This document shows positions 14,421 through 23,220 of a stretch of 43,462 nucleotides of DNA, in pieces. The stretch lies in contig CM074804.1 in the NCBI GenBank assembly GCA_037447605.1, forward strand, positions 1,484,859-1,528,320, written 5' to 3'. The position numbers and the translations under genes were made by a program. This DNA comes from Zygnema circumcarinatum. Its lineage: Eukaryota; Streptophyta; Zygnematophyceae; Zygnematales; Zygnemataceae. Numbering within the stretch: the stretch's first letter is position 1; every line of letters starts with the position of its first letter. The notes under the pieces were generated by a model, which saw nothing but the letters and a program-made list of their open reading frames with translations, made no database searches and was not told the origin of the DNA.

Positions 14421-16464
14421 GGGAGACAAGGGAGGCATGGGCCAGGGCGAGGGAGGCAGGGGCAGGTGCAAGGGCAAGGACTCGCCGCTGCTCAACTCCG
14501 CCGTCGTCACTTCGCGTCCTCGCTGACCACTCTCCCGTGGTGCTTATGAGGTCCGTGAGGACGTGGTTGCCGCAAGGTGGGTGTTGTTGGTGGGAGAAAA
14601 AGAAACCCTAAATTGTGCCAGCCCTGCAACGCTGCTCTGCGCGGCGGCGGGTCGCGGCGTCCGGGCGGCGGCCGTGAGGCGCTCGCACGTGCGTGACGCG
14701 CATGGCGACAAGGCGGGGCACGATTCCTGATCGGCGGAAAGCTGGAATTTCGAAACGGGGGGCCTCTGGAGGCCCCCCGTTTCGGAGCGCGGAATTCTGA
14801 AATTTGGGGACATTTTTGTAGCCTATTCCGCCGTACGGACGTGACAGACAGGTTCGGGGGGAGCCGCGGTTTCCGATCCGAATTCGGAAATCGAAATCAA
14901 TACCTTTCCGCGGTCGAAATCTTGCAATTCCGCGGGCGATGGTCAAGGTCTGACTCCCCCTATTACCATAGCACAGCATAGAAACGAAATTTAGGACATG
15001 TTTAGCTGATAGTAGAATTTCGGCATGTTTGAGGGCGACACATTTAACTGCAAGCAGTCGTGATTGACACCAGGATGTGAATTTCGCACATAGAAAACAA
15101 AATTAGGAAACGAAATTGTGGTAGCAGGATTTGTGCTTTCATTCGGAGAGCTTGCACTTTTGCATCCACGGAGTCGNNNNNNNNNNGCAGCAACCGCAAC
15201 AGCAAGAGCAGCAACCGCAACAGCAGCAGCAGCAGCAGGAGGAGCAGGAGTAGGAGTAGGAGCAGCAGCACAGCAACAGCAGCAGCAAAAAAAGAAGCAG
15301 AAGCAATAGAAGCAGAAGCAGTAGAAAAAGCAGCAGCAAAAAAAACAGAAGCAATAAGAGCAACAGCAGAAGCAGAAGCAGCAGCAGCAGCACCAACAGC
15401 AACAACAACAGCAGTAGTAGCAGCAGCACCACCACCAACAGCAACAACAACAGCAGTAGTAGCAGCAGCAGCAGAAAAAAAAGCAGCAGCAGTAGCAACA
15501 GCAGCAGCAGCAGTAACAACAGCAGAAGCAGAAGCAGCAGCCAGCACCAGCAGCAAGAGCAGCAGCAGCAATAGCAGCAGCAGTAGCAGCAGCAGCAGCA
15601 GGAGGAACAACAGCAGCACGAGCAACAGCAGCACAGCAATAGCAACAGCAGCAGAAAAAGAAGCAGCAAAAAAAAAACCAGCAGCAGCAGCAGCAGTAAG
15701 AGCAGCAAGGGAGACAAGGGAGGCATGGGCCAGGGCGAGGGAGGCAGGGGCAGGTGCAAGGGCAAGGACTCGCCGCTGCTCAACTCCGCCGTCGTCACTT
15801 CGCGTCCTCGCTGACCACTCTCCCGTGGTGCTTATGAGGTCCGTGAGGACGTGGTTGCCGCAAGGTGGGTGTTGTTGGTGGGAGAAAAAGAAACCCTAAA
15901 TTGTGCCAGCCCTGCAACGCTGCTCTGCGCGGCGGCGGGTCGCGGCGTCCGGGCGGCGGCCGTGAGGCGCTCGCACGTGCGTGACGCGCATGGCGACAAG
16001 GCGGGGCACGATTCCTGATCGGCGGAAAGCTGGAATTTCGAAACGGGGGGCCTCTGGAGGCCCCCCGTTTCGGAGCGCGGAATTCTGAAATTTGGGGACA
16101 TTTTTGTAGCCTATTCCGCCGTACGGACGTGACAGACAGGTTCGGGGGGAGCCGCGGTTTCCGATCCGAATTCGGAAATCGAAATCAATACCTTTCCGCG
16201 GTCGAAATCTTGCAATTCCGCGGGCGATGGTCAAGGTCTGACTCCCCCTATTACCATAGCACAGCATAGAAACGAAATTTAGGACATGTTTAGCTGATAG
16301 TAGAATTTCGGCATGTTTGAGGGCGACACATTTAACTGCAAGCAGTCGTGATTGACACCAGGATGTGAATTTCGCACATAGAAAACAAAATTAGGAAACG
16401 AAATTGTGGTAGCAGGATTTGTGCTTTCATTCGGAGAGCTTGCACTTTTGCATCCACGGAGTCG
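13899..16464. other. Assembly gap flanked by an exact duplication
   Basis: Ten Ns at 15177-15186 are flanked by 13899-15176 and 15187-16464, two 1,278-bp copies at a constant offset of 1,288. The left contig ends exactly where the second copy continues into new sequence (16465), and the right contig starts inside the CAG array. This is the pattern of two overlapping contig ends that were not merged. The second copies of the right arm and hairpin should not be counted. Confidence 0.93.
14751..14784. repeat. 16-bp perfect GC-rich hairpin
   Basis: CGAAACGGGGGGCCTC, two bases TG, then the exact complement. It occurs again at 16039-16072, only because of the assembly duplication. It lies in the right flank of the fold-back element and has no equivalent that I found on the left. 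Confidence 0.9.
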
Positions 16465-16943
16465 CAGTTCTATTTCCGTTCATTCCTTCCATTATAAAAT
16501 GCGAATTGACTTGTGGAGAATTTTTCACTGCAAGCACTCCGATGGCCTGTGAGTCTTCAACTGGAACTGTAACTGTAACCGAAATTCAAACTGCGACTGA
16601 GACTGAGACCAGGACATACTTTACGCGCTCAAAGAACTCGAGCAGACAAACTTTAACCAGAATTCCAATGCCACAGAAATAGACCATAGAGATCGAACAC
16701 CACTAGTGAGCTGCCTATGTCTGCAGCCCTAGTTCCGTTCTCCCTACGAAGCAACAAACCCTGATGTTTTAAAGAATGCAGGAGCTCCAATATATGGTTC
16801 CACACAATAATTTACAAACGTGAATCCCTGCTAAACGCCGTGCTTCCTTGAAACGGAAATCCTGCAGCATGCAGGAAGGTCTAAAACCACCCAAAGAAAG
16901 CAGCGATGTGAACAAGTCCTAACATTCAGCCTAGCCTACTTTA
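16465..16943. other. Intergenic, 3' side of M32 gene
   Basis: About 480 bp between the gap-linked duplication and the stop of the M32 carboxypeptidase. It has a short run of related hexamers (ACTGTAACTGTAACCG, ACTGAGACTGAGACC near 16565-16610). No gene was recognised. Confidence 0.5.
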
Positions 16944-18713
16944 CTATACAGAGACTGTCTGTCTTTCTGTGGCTAAAGACAAGCCATAGAGCTTAGAATA
17001 CTTCCTGGTAATGTAGGAAATATAGCCGTCAGGGTCCAACTTTTTCCCAGTCAGTTTTTCCACAAGCTCGTCTGCAGTCGGATACAAGCATCCAACTGAA
17101 TGCACATTCGTCCTTAGCCACTCCCTCAGCGGCTGAAATCTGCCCTTGCTAATATCAGAGTTAAGCCCCGGAAGCGCCTTTCCAGCAGCTTCAAAAATCT
17201 GGCAGGCATACACATTGCCGATCGTATACGTTGGAAAATACCCATACCCAATTGTCCAGTGAATGTCCTGCAGACATCCTTCGGAGGGCTTCTTAGGCAC
17301 AACTCCCAAATACTCCTCCATTTTCTGGTTCCAAATGGCTGGAATCTCCTTCACAGAGAGGCTCCCCTCCATTAGGCCTCGCTCTATCTCATAGCGCAAA
17401 AGCACATGCAGAGTATAGGAAACCTCATCCGCCTCCACCCTAATCAGGCTCGGCTTCACCTCATTCACAATACGGTGAAACTGCGAATACCCACTTTTTG
17501 GAAGCGATGAATATGAGCGAAGCATGACAGGCCAGTAGTGTTCCCAAAACGCTTCACTCATGCCAACTTGGCATTCCCACAGAAGAGATTGGCTCTCGTG
17601 AAGACCAAGACTTCGAGCTTTAGCAGCCGGTAAGCCCTGTGCCGCAAGCTCTGCATTCAAGCCTTGCTCATACAGACCATGGCCTCCCTCATGCATAACA
17701 CCCAAAATTCCAGAAACGACATCAGTTTCCGAGAAGCGATCGGTGAGGCGCACATCATAAGGGCTCGCGATTCCTGAAGTAAAAGGGTGAGTTGATTCAT
17801 CCAATCTTCCGCTCTCATAACAGAAGCCTATCTCTTCCGAGAATCGCCTCGCCAGCCGTTTTTGCGTTTCTAAGGAGAAATGTCCGCTAAAAAGATCCAT
17901 AGACTTCAGAAATTCACGATCTATTTCAGAAGATGAAGCCACAATGCTGCGCAGAAGCTCCGTTAATGGTCCCTTGAGTTTTCCGAAAAGCAAATCAAGC
18001 TGAGACGATTTCATGCCTGGCTCATATATGTCAAGGCAGTAATCATAGGGAGAGAGATGAGGCTCCACTACAGCAGCAAGCTTTTGTTGGATATCAACCC
18101 ATTCCTGCAAAGCAGGTGCAAAAATGTCAAAATTTTCTGCATTTCTGGCTTCCTCCCATAGAGCAGTCGAGCGGCTGGTCAATGAAGCTGACTGTGCTTC
18201 CAGCTCTAATGGTGTCCTCAATGCGCGCTGAAAATTTCGCATAGCTTCACGAACAGAAGCAGTCTCCATGTCCGAAAATCCGGATTCCTGCAAGGGTTGA
18301 TGAGCTAGACAGAGCTCATCAAGGAGATTTCCGAGAGAAGACTCAGTTTTTTTTATATGGAGAGCTTTTGAAACTGCTTCAACCTGCCGCGCCCGAGCAG
18401 GAGCTCCCTTGGGAGGCATCATGACCTGCTGGTCCCAAAAAAGGAGATTTCTGACAGACTCAAGCGCTTCAATCTCAGTAAGCTTCTCCTTTAGCATATC
18501 AAATGGAACTCTCAGATCCTTCTTAGAAACGCCCTTGCTGCTGCTTCCTTCTTCAGACGTGCTTGCAGACGCCGAAATCCTGCATGAAAGACGGCTTTTC
18601 AAAGGGATCGGGGAAGCTCTAAGGCTTGGCAGGAATCCTGCACAGCCTCCGGTCCACGCTGACGCCATCTGCAGAGAGAGGACGGCGGAGGCGGTCCTCG
18701 CGGCGGCAGCCAT
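16944..18713 (-). CDS. M32 (Taq-type) metallocarboxypeptidase, plastid-targeted
   Basis: Zinc carboxypeptidase that removes C-terminal residues. Single exon of 589 aa. The start is the ATG at 18713, in a GCCATGG context; in-frame sequence continues upstream but has no other ATG. The active site is HEGGH at residues 341-345 inside VMHEGGHGLYEQG, with the third zinc ligand Glu at 373 in GLHESQSLLWE. Other M32 blocks are HPFTSG..YDVRLTDRF (~309-327), IRVEADEVSYTLH, and DIHWTIGYGYFPTYTIGN near the C-terminus. Residues 1-60 are rich in Ala, Ser and Arg with few acids (MAAAARTASAVLSLQMASA), typical of a chloroplast transit peptide. Bacterial and archaeal M32 enzymes are about 500 aa, so the core is full length. 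It is the only clearly complete recognised gene here without introns, which could mean retrocopying or bacterial origin. Confidence 0.95.
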   Translation of the reverse strand: MAAAARTASAVLSLQMASAWTGGCAGFLPSLRASPIPLKSRLSCRISASASTSEEGSSSKGVSKKDLRVPFDMLKEKLTEIEALESVRNLLFWDQQVMMPPKGAPARARQVEAVSKALHIKKTESSLGNLLDELCLAHQPLQESGFSDMETASVREAMRNFQRALRTPLELEAQSASLTSRSTALWEEARNAENFDIFAPALQEWVDIQQKLAAVVEPHLSPYDYCLDIYEPGMKSSQLDLLFGKLKGPLTELLRSIVASSSEIDREFLKSMDLFSGHFSLETQKRLARRFSEEIGFCYESGRLDESTHPFTSGIASPYDVRLTDRFSETDVVSGILGVMHEGGHGLYEQGLNAELAAQGLPAAKARSLGLHESQSLLWECQVGMSEAFWEHYWPVMLRSYSSLPKSGYSQFHRIVNEVKPSLIRVEADEVSYTLHVLLRYEIERGLMEGSLSVKEIPAIWNQKMEEYLGVVPKKPSEGCLQDIHWTIGYGYFPTYTIGNVYACQIFEAAGKALPGLNSDISKGRFQPLREWLRTNVHSVGCLYPTADELVEKLTGKKLDPDGYISYITRKYSKLYGLSLATERQTVSV

Positions 18714-19950
18714 GGCTCCTGCTCCTACTGACTGCAGTTCCTGCAGGAAACCCACACCAAGAGGGCGAGCCAACCTTTGGCACTGCCGCCCGGACTTATA
18801 CGACAATAGTACCTTCAGATCTCACTTTATTGTACGCTTACCGGAGGAACGCATGTACTGGTTCTGAACTCTGTTTCATCCGGACACCAATCGTTGGCAC
18901 GCCCCCTGTGTTGGCGCCTCCCCGTTCATACAATGCCGCCGTCCAGTACAGGACACGTCACTGTATGGTTTCGTACACATTGCCGTACGGCCCACCACCA
19001 TTGCAAGGCAATGGTCACGTTACACACGGTCCTCGGCATTAGTTACAGTTCCAGTTCCAGTTCCAGTTCCAGTTCCAGTTCCAGTTCCAGTTCCAGTTCC
19101 AGTTCCAGTTCCAGCCACAGACATGTACAGCCGTGCACATACATGCTCATGGAGACAGAGGCCGCGTATAGGATATAGATGCGGGCAAACGACTCTTGAT
19201 TGGATTTACTGAACGAAATGAATAGCGGGAAGTGATATGGTGAAGGCTATGAGTGAATGTTTCAGTCAAGACTTATTTCACTCTCAGTCCCATCTCGCAT
19301 TTCTTTGATGGACGAAAACAACTCGTGCTTCCAATGGCTACCCATATTGCGCTACTTCGTTAATTCAGAGCTGAATGTTTCATCATCTAGGTGGTCTCGC
19401 GCTGAAATTCAAGCACTTGCGTTGAAGTTAGTAATTCGCATCATAAAAGCAACCTACGTTGGGAATCGGGTAATCGCATCATGGTGAATCGCGCTCTGAA
19501 GGACCGAAGTCCGGAACACCCTCAAAGTTGTTAAGATTAAAGTGTGCGTCTGTTCCTCTTTACCAGATCAAACGACTCAGATATGATAAGTCTGACCAGC
19601 TCCAGCCAGCTGAGACTAAAACTAAACTTGGAACAGTGTGTACAAATTCGCACAAATACCTCTCTTGAAATTTGACACTCCGATCAGCTCCTACTGCTTG
19701 CCCAACCTTAAGTTCGTTATGCCTCACGACCTAACAACTACAGGAACAGATAGACGTCCAGAGCCACACTTCTGCAACGAAACTGAAACCGAAACCGGAA
19801 CACAAGCTCTGTAAACAAACACGCATACAAACTCCTCTTTCTGAAACACGAAACGAGCAGTGAAAATGAAAGAATGCAATTCAGTTCAGACAGTTTTCAC
19901 CCAGATTGTCGTTGGAAACAATTGGCAAATTCTGAAGAGATGACCAAAAA
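18714..19950. other. Intergenic, upstream of M32 gene and 3' of Ran
   Basis: Contains a CCGTACGG octamer (18983-18990), a perfect ACCATTGC..GCAATGGT inverted repeat (18997-19015), and the AGTTCC repeat with its associated sequence (19041-19193). The rest (19194-19950) holds no gene I can support. Confidence 0.5.
19041..19193. repeat. (AGTTCC)n plus dispersed repeat, copy A
   Basis: About 12 copies of a TTCCAG hexamer lead into ~85 bp ending GCGGGCAAACGAC. The same arrangement recurs in the same orientation at 22738-22867, with shared blocks GTGCACATACATGCTCATGG and ATATAGATGCGGGCAAACG. A dispersed repeat family or mobile-element remnant is likely. Confidence 0.8.
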
Positions 19951-21763
19951 TCAGTCAGCCTGCTGCTCGGGGTCCATCTGCTCTTCCGACGGCGCGAGTG
20001 TGATCTGCACTTCCGGCAGCGCGAGTGCCGAACTCTCAACGAAGTGCAGGGTTGGATTTCTGCAGACGATTTTTTTTTCAACGAATGAATTTCAAGTTCT
20101 GCTGTAAAACCAAAAACGATTATCGAATTTATCTTGTCATAACGACAAATTGAAAAATGTCTGCAGATATATGGGAGACTAACCGTGTAAGTTTCCTTGC
20201 CAAGTACAGGAAAGGCTTCTCAAAGTTGTACGTCGACTTCGCATAAATTTCATAATACTGCATGTTCTTCTTGCAATGGAACGTCACTTCCTTTGCCTTC
20301 ACGTTCCTGTTCTTCACATCCACCTTATTGCCACAAAGGACAATAGGGATGTTCTCACAGACTCTGCACATAAGAACATGCAAACCCTGCTCAATAAAAA
20401 GGAAGGAAAGCTAAGGAAAGCTTGTTGAGCGACAATTGTCAAACAAACTAACCTGCAAAGATCCCGATGCCATGTAGGCACGTTCTTGTAAGTCACCCGA
20501 CAAGTCACATCAAACATGATGATGGCACACTGTCCTGCGACACTGTAGAAACAACACCCCCCCGAATTAGACAAGAACGTCGCAACAAGGTCAAGTATAC
20601 TTAAAAAGCCATCCAAGGAATGTCAGCCACCGTACATGCACCACTTCTTTACGCTGCACCGTACATGCACCACTTCTTTACGCTGCAGTCAGCATGCTAG
20701 ACGCTAACTGATAATAGTAAATTCCAAAAACAATAGATAAAGAATGGTACAAGAAAATTGAAGAGTCTTAAGAGATCAAATGTTAAGCTGGCACATAAAA
20801 ACTCACTAGTAACCATCACGCAATCCTCCACACTTCTCCACGCCACTTGTATCCCAACAAAAGAATCTGATCTTCCCACAGTTTGTGAGGAAGTCAAGAC
20901 GATGCACTTCCACACCCATTGTGGCTGCATTCAGGCAAACATTCCTAGAAAAATCTAAGTAAGATTCATAAACATAAGGCTTGAGCACCAGAAAACAAAT
21001 AAAAATCCTTTCTGCAAACAGGATTCTTACGTTCATATAGCTTCACAAACTCTCCCTTCACATGACGTTTCACGAACGTTGTCTTTCCTGCATCCACAAG
21101 TTGAGCAACTTTAATACCGGTCCAATTCCAACATCATGCCAAACAGACGAAATCGACCCTTAGACATAAGAATTTCCCCTTTCACAAACCGTATGCTTAC
21201 AAATCCTACGTCAAGAAAGAAGTATTTGAGTTTATCGATTACAGGAAACCTGTAGTCGTCCAAAAAGTAGAGTGGTGGACCTACAACCCTGTCTAGTTGA
21301 TTGGTGCAAACAAGAGACCTTCGACACCGACAGTGTCTTGCAAAGGGAACACCTAAGAAACCCTAAATACCACAGTTTTGAGTAACTAGGACGCCTTCCT
21401 CGTCACTCAAAACTGTGGTATTTAGGCCATGCAACCAATTTAACCTGTGCGGAACACAGCAGTTCTGCATCAGTTAAAATCCAGCCCGGCCACCGTACCT
21501 GTTCCGCCATCCCCGACCAAGATGAGGTTGAAACTTGGACAATCTCCAGAGATGTGCTGGCCTGGAAGCGCCTGCAAAAATGAAGAGACGCGTACAAGTC
21601 AACAAGCCGAAAACGTGCAACAACATAACAAAAAATATTTCATCTCACGGCCTACTTAAAAATCAGCAAGCTCTGACAGAAAAGTCTTCCACAGGCAAGA
21701 GACAATGAGAACTGATGTCAGGATGATAGGCGGCCCCATGCAGGATGCAAAAAACCTCACCAT
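19951..21763 (-). CDS. Ran-type small GTPase with altered catalytic residue
   Basis: Ran drives nucleocytoplasmic transport. Seven exons in phase: 21761-21763 (ATG only), 21499-21571, 21031-21087, 20807-20924, 20453-20542, 20184-20363, 19951-20059, giving 209 aa. G1 is GDGGTGKTT (residues 21-29). Switch I keeps its Thr46 in EPTMGVEVH. Switch II reads [11 protein letters not shown], where Ran has WDTAGQEKFGG, so the catalytic Gln (Q69 of human Ran) is Val73. G4 is NKVD and G5 is YAKS rather than SAKS. Ran-specific blocks [35 protein letters not shown] and [13 protein letters not shown] leave no doubt about the family. The tail ends [11 protein letters not shown] and lacks Ran's usual acidic DEDDDL end. 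It is probably a divergent paralogue. An assembly error would not explain the several linked changes. Confidence 0.9.
20630..20687. repeat. 29-bp tandem duplication in a Ran intron
   Basis: Two exact head-to-tail copies of a 29-bp unit beginning CCGTACATGCACC, in the intron between the exons at 20453-20542 and 20807-20924. Confidence 0.95.
21362..21426. repeat. Perfect 22-bp hairpin in a Ran intron
   Basis: Arms 21362-21383 and 21405-21426 are exact reverse complements, with a 21-nt loop. The arms begin CCTAAATACCACAG. The size resembles a small-RNA precursor or a very small fold-back insertion. It lies in the intron between 21031-21087 and 21499-21571. Confidence 0.92.
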
Positions 21764-22160
21764 GATTATCTGTTCCCACGCCCTCGCCCTCGCCCGCCTC
21801 CCTCTAAGCAGCAGCAGCAGCAGCAGCAGCAGCGCCTTGCAGGGCAAATATTTCCTTTGGCGCGGGAACGAGCGCGCTCGGCGGGTTCAATTTTTTCGCG
21901 CGCCCAAGCGTTTGAAGAGGCAGGCGACGCCGAAACAAGAGCCGCTCCCTTCCAATGAAAAACGCCACGTGGCTGTTTGTCCTGTACGGAATCGCCACGT
22001 GTTGACAAAAGTGTTTTTGCTGACAAAAACACTCTTTCAGTGGGGCGCGCTTTGACTGCGAACTAAACTTGTCGAGCACCTTCCAATGACGACAAGCCAC
22101 GTGTACTCCACGGCCAGTGACAACGTGCCACGTATAGCGTGCAGCCAATGACGTCACGCC
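21764..22160 (-). promoter_or_regulatory. Ran 5' leader and promoter with CACGTG cluster
   Basis: The ATG-only exon is preceded by a leader with a short GCT repeat (plus-strand GCAGCA run, 21810-21832). Upstream lie CACGTG palindromes at 21966, 21996 and 22098, the first inside GCCACGTGGC, plus CCAATGA sequences near 21953, 22083 and 22145. CACGTG is the classic plant G-box bound by bZIP and bHLH factors. The combined CCAAT/G-box arrangement is a reasonable promoter, but no start site is visible. Confidence 0.5.
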
Positions 22161-22505
22161 CCGTGTGTTTTGTGTTCCTGTCGATGGAGAGGCCTCGTCT
22201 TTGAAAAAGCGGCTCTTCGTGGTTTCACAAGCTGGGTCTGTCCATGTCCATCGACTGCAAGACTGGTTTCACATTGCATCGTTTCATAGAAGCCAGCAAA
22301 AACTTGAAATTTCATACACATCGTTGTAGTCAATCGCCAGCATAATAGAGAAAGCAGACTTTCATTGTTGAGTCACTTTAAGTCTAAAACAGATAGGGTG
22401 AGGGCCCTTCACAGCACATGCTTTTCCCGTTCTCCCTCTTCTTCGGTCCTTTTTGCCAAGCGCGGAACAGCAAAGCACAATAGCTAAATTTTGGAAATTT
22501 TAAAC
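22161..22505. other. Intergenic, nothing recognised
   Basis: About 345 bp between the Ran promoter and the CDP-DAG synthase fragment. I found no gene, RNA or clear repeat here. Confidence 0.5.
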
Positions 22506-22733
22506 CTAAATCCCAAAAAGTGTTAAGCCTATCTTGAGAAACGAATAAACAAGGGCTCCGGTAAAGACATAGCTGTATTCTCTATCCAATATTCCACCGT
22601 GTCCCGGAGTCAACCTGCCGGAGTCCTTCACTCCAGCGTCTCTCTTCATCATAGATTCCGATAAATCACCAAATAACGAAGCCATGAAGATGAGCACCGC
22701 CATGGTCGCAGCACTGCCATTCAGTTCAAGCAT
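22506..22733 (-). pseudogene. C-terminal fragment of plastid-type CDP-diacylglycerol synthase
   Basis: CDP-DAG synthase makes CDP-diacylglycerol from phosphatidate and CTP. Only the last ~70 residues are present. They include the family signature GDLSESMMKRDAGVKDSG, then LTPGHGGILDR, ending SYVFTGALVYSFLKIGLTLFGI and a TAG stop, as in plant plastid CDS proteins. The signature's closing DR-x-D is DREY here, so a conserved metal-binding Asp is replaced by Tyr. Upstream on the minus strand there is only the dispersed repeat (22738-22867) and then the 3' end of the sirtuin gene, so no room remains for the other exons. An acceptor at ATGGCAG (~22718) is possible. It is most likely a truncated copy; a distant trans-located exon is less likely. 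Confidence 0.7.
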
Positions 22734-22737
22734 TCAA

Positions 22738-22867
22738 AGTTCCATTCCAGTTCCAGTTCCAGTTCCAGTTCGAGTTCCAGTTACAGACACAGAACTGTAC
22801 GGCAGTGCACATACATGCTCATGGAGAGAGTAGAGGTGCGTATAGAATATAGATGCGGGCAAACGAC
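22738..22867. repeat. (AGTTCC)n plus dispersed repeat, copy B
   Basis: Shorter hexamer run than copy A followed by the same downstream block, in direct orientation about 3.7 kb away. It abuts the CDP-DAG synthase fragment, which suggests a role in its truncation. Confidence 0.8.
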
Positions 22868-23220
22868 AGCAGTTGTTTTTCTTGAAAAATGCCACATCCC
22901 CTCTATACAGGAGAGATTTTGGAAAAGAGAAAATTTCCACTGCTGCCCGGAGCTTCCGTGCTGCCGTACAAAAAGTGTTTCATTCCTGGCCCGGTCAGCG
23001 GACTGTAAATTTGCAGGTCAGCAGATTGGACCAACCACTATTGGAATTAGGATTAGCATTGATCACTCTGTGCGTAGACAGAAGCGAGTGTGAACAGGGG
23101 CATTTCTGGGCGCGCAAACCCACGCAGCAGCAACATGGCGCAGACCTGCGGCCATGAGTCCATGACCCATGGACTCATGGACCCATGATGGCCATGGCCA
23201 TGGCCATCCTCTTGATGACG
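22868..23220. other. Short intergenic, sirtuin 3' side
   Basis: Contains a 13-bp perfect hairpin (23152-23164 with 23168-23180, 3-nt loop) built from CCATGAGTCCATG, followed by a GGCCAT triplication (23189-23206). It is probably the 3' untranslated region of the sirtuin gene. No coding sequence was recognised. Confidence 0.5.

Larger units (their letters stand above)
9877..14962. mobile_element. 5.1-kb palindromic fold-back element with tRNA-like units
   Basis: The ends are exact 15-bp inverted repeats, TAGGGGGAGTCAGAC at 9877-9891 and its complement at 14948-14962, with weaker similarity continuing inward. Further inside, inverted matches recur: TTGTCGC..GCGCGTCAC (~10100 and ~14690), then GACGACGGCGGA and TTGAGCAGCGG (10346 and ~14505). 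CTG/CTT-rich arrays on the left face CAG/AAG-rich arrays on the right. Two tRNA-bearing units on the left (plus) face two on the right (minus). A unit reads: CTG array, GCATTCC repeats, CCTTGCC-rich tract, tRNA-like sequence, ~150 bp AT-rich tail. A ~610-bp unique AT-rich spacer (~12356-12968) separates the arms. I see no transposase, reverse transcriptase or target-site duplication. Calling it mobile is inference from the architecture; a rearranged satellite or organelle-derived palindrome is also possible. Confidence 0.6.

Noticed and set aside
10306-14510. Long Leu-, Cys-, Ala- and Gln-rich open frames in the CTG/CAG arrays
   Set aside because: Open in many frames on both strands, with no domain, start context or splice structure. 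They follow from the trinucleotide repeat.
15187-16464. Second copy of the right arm as a real tandem duplication
   Set aside because: Identity, exact gap placement and continuation into unique sequence fit unmerged contig overlap better.
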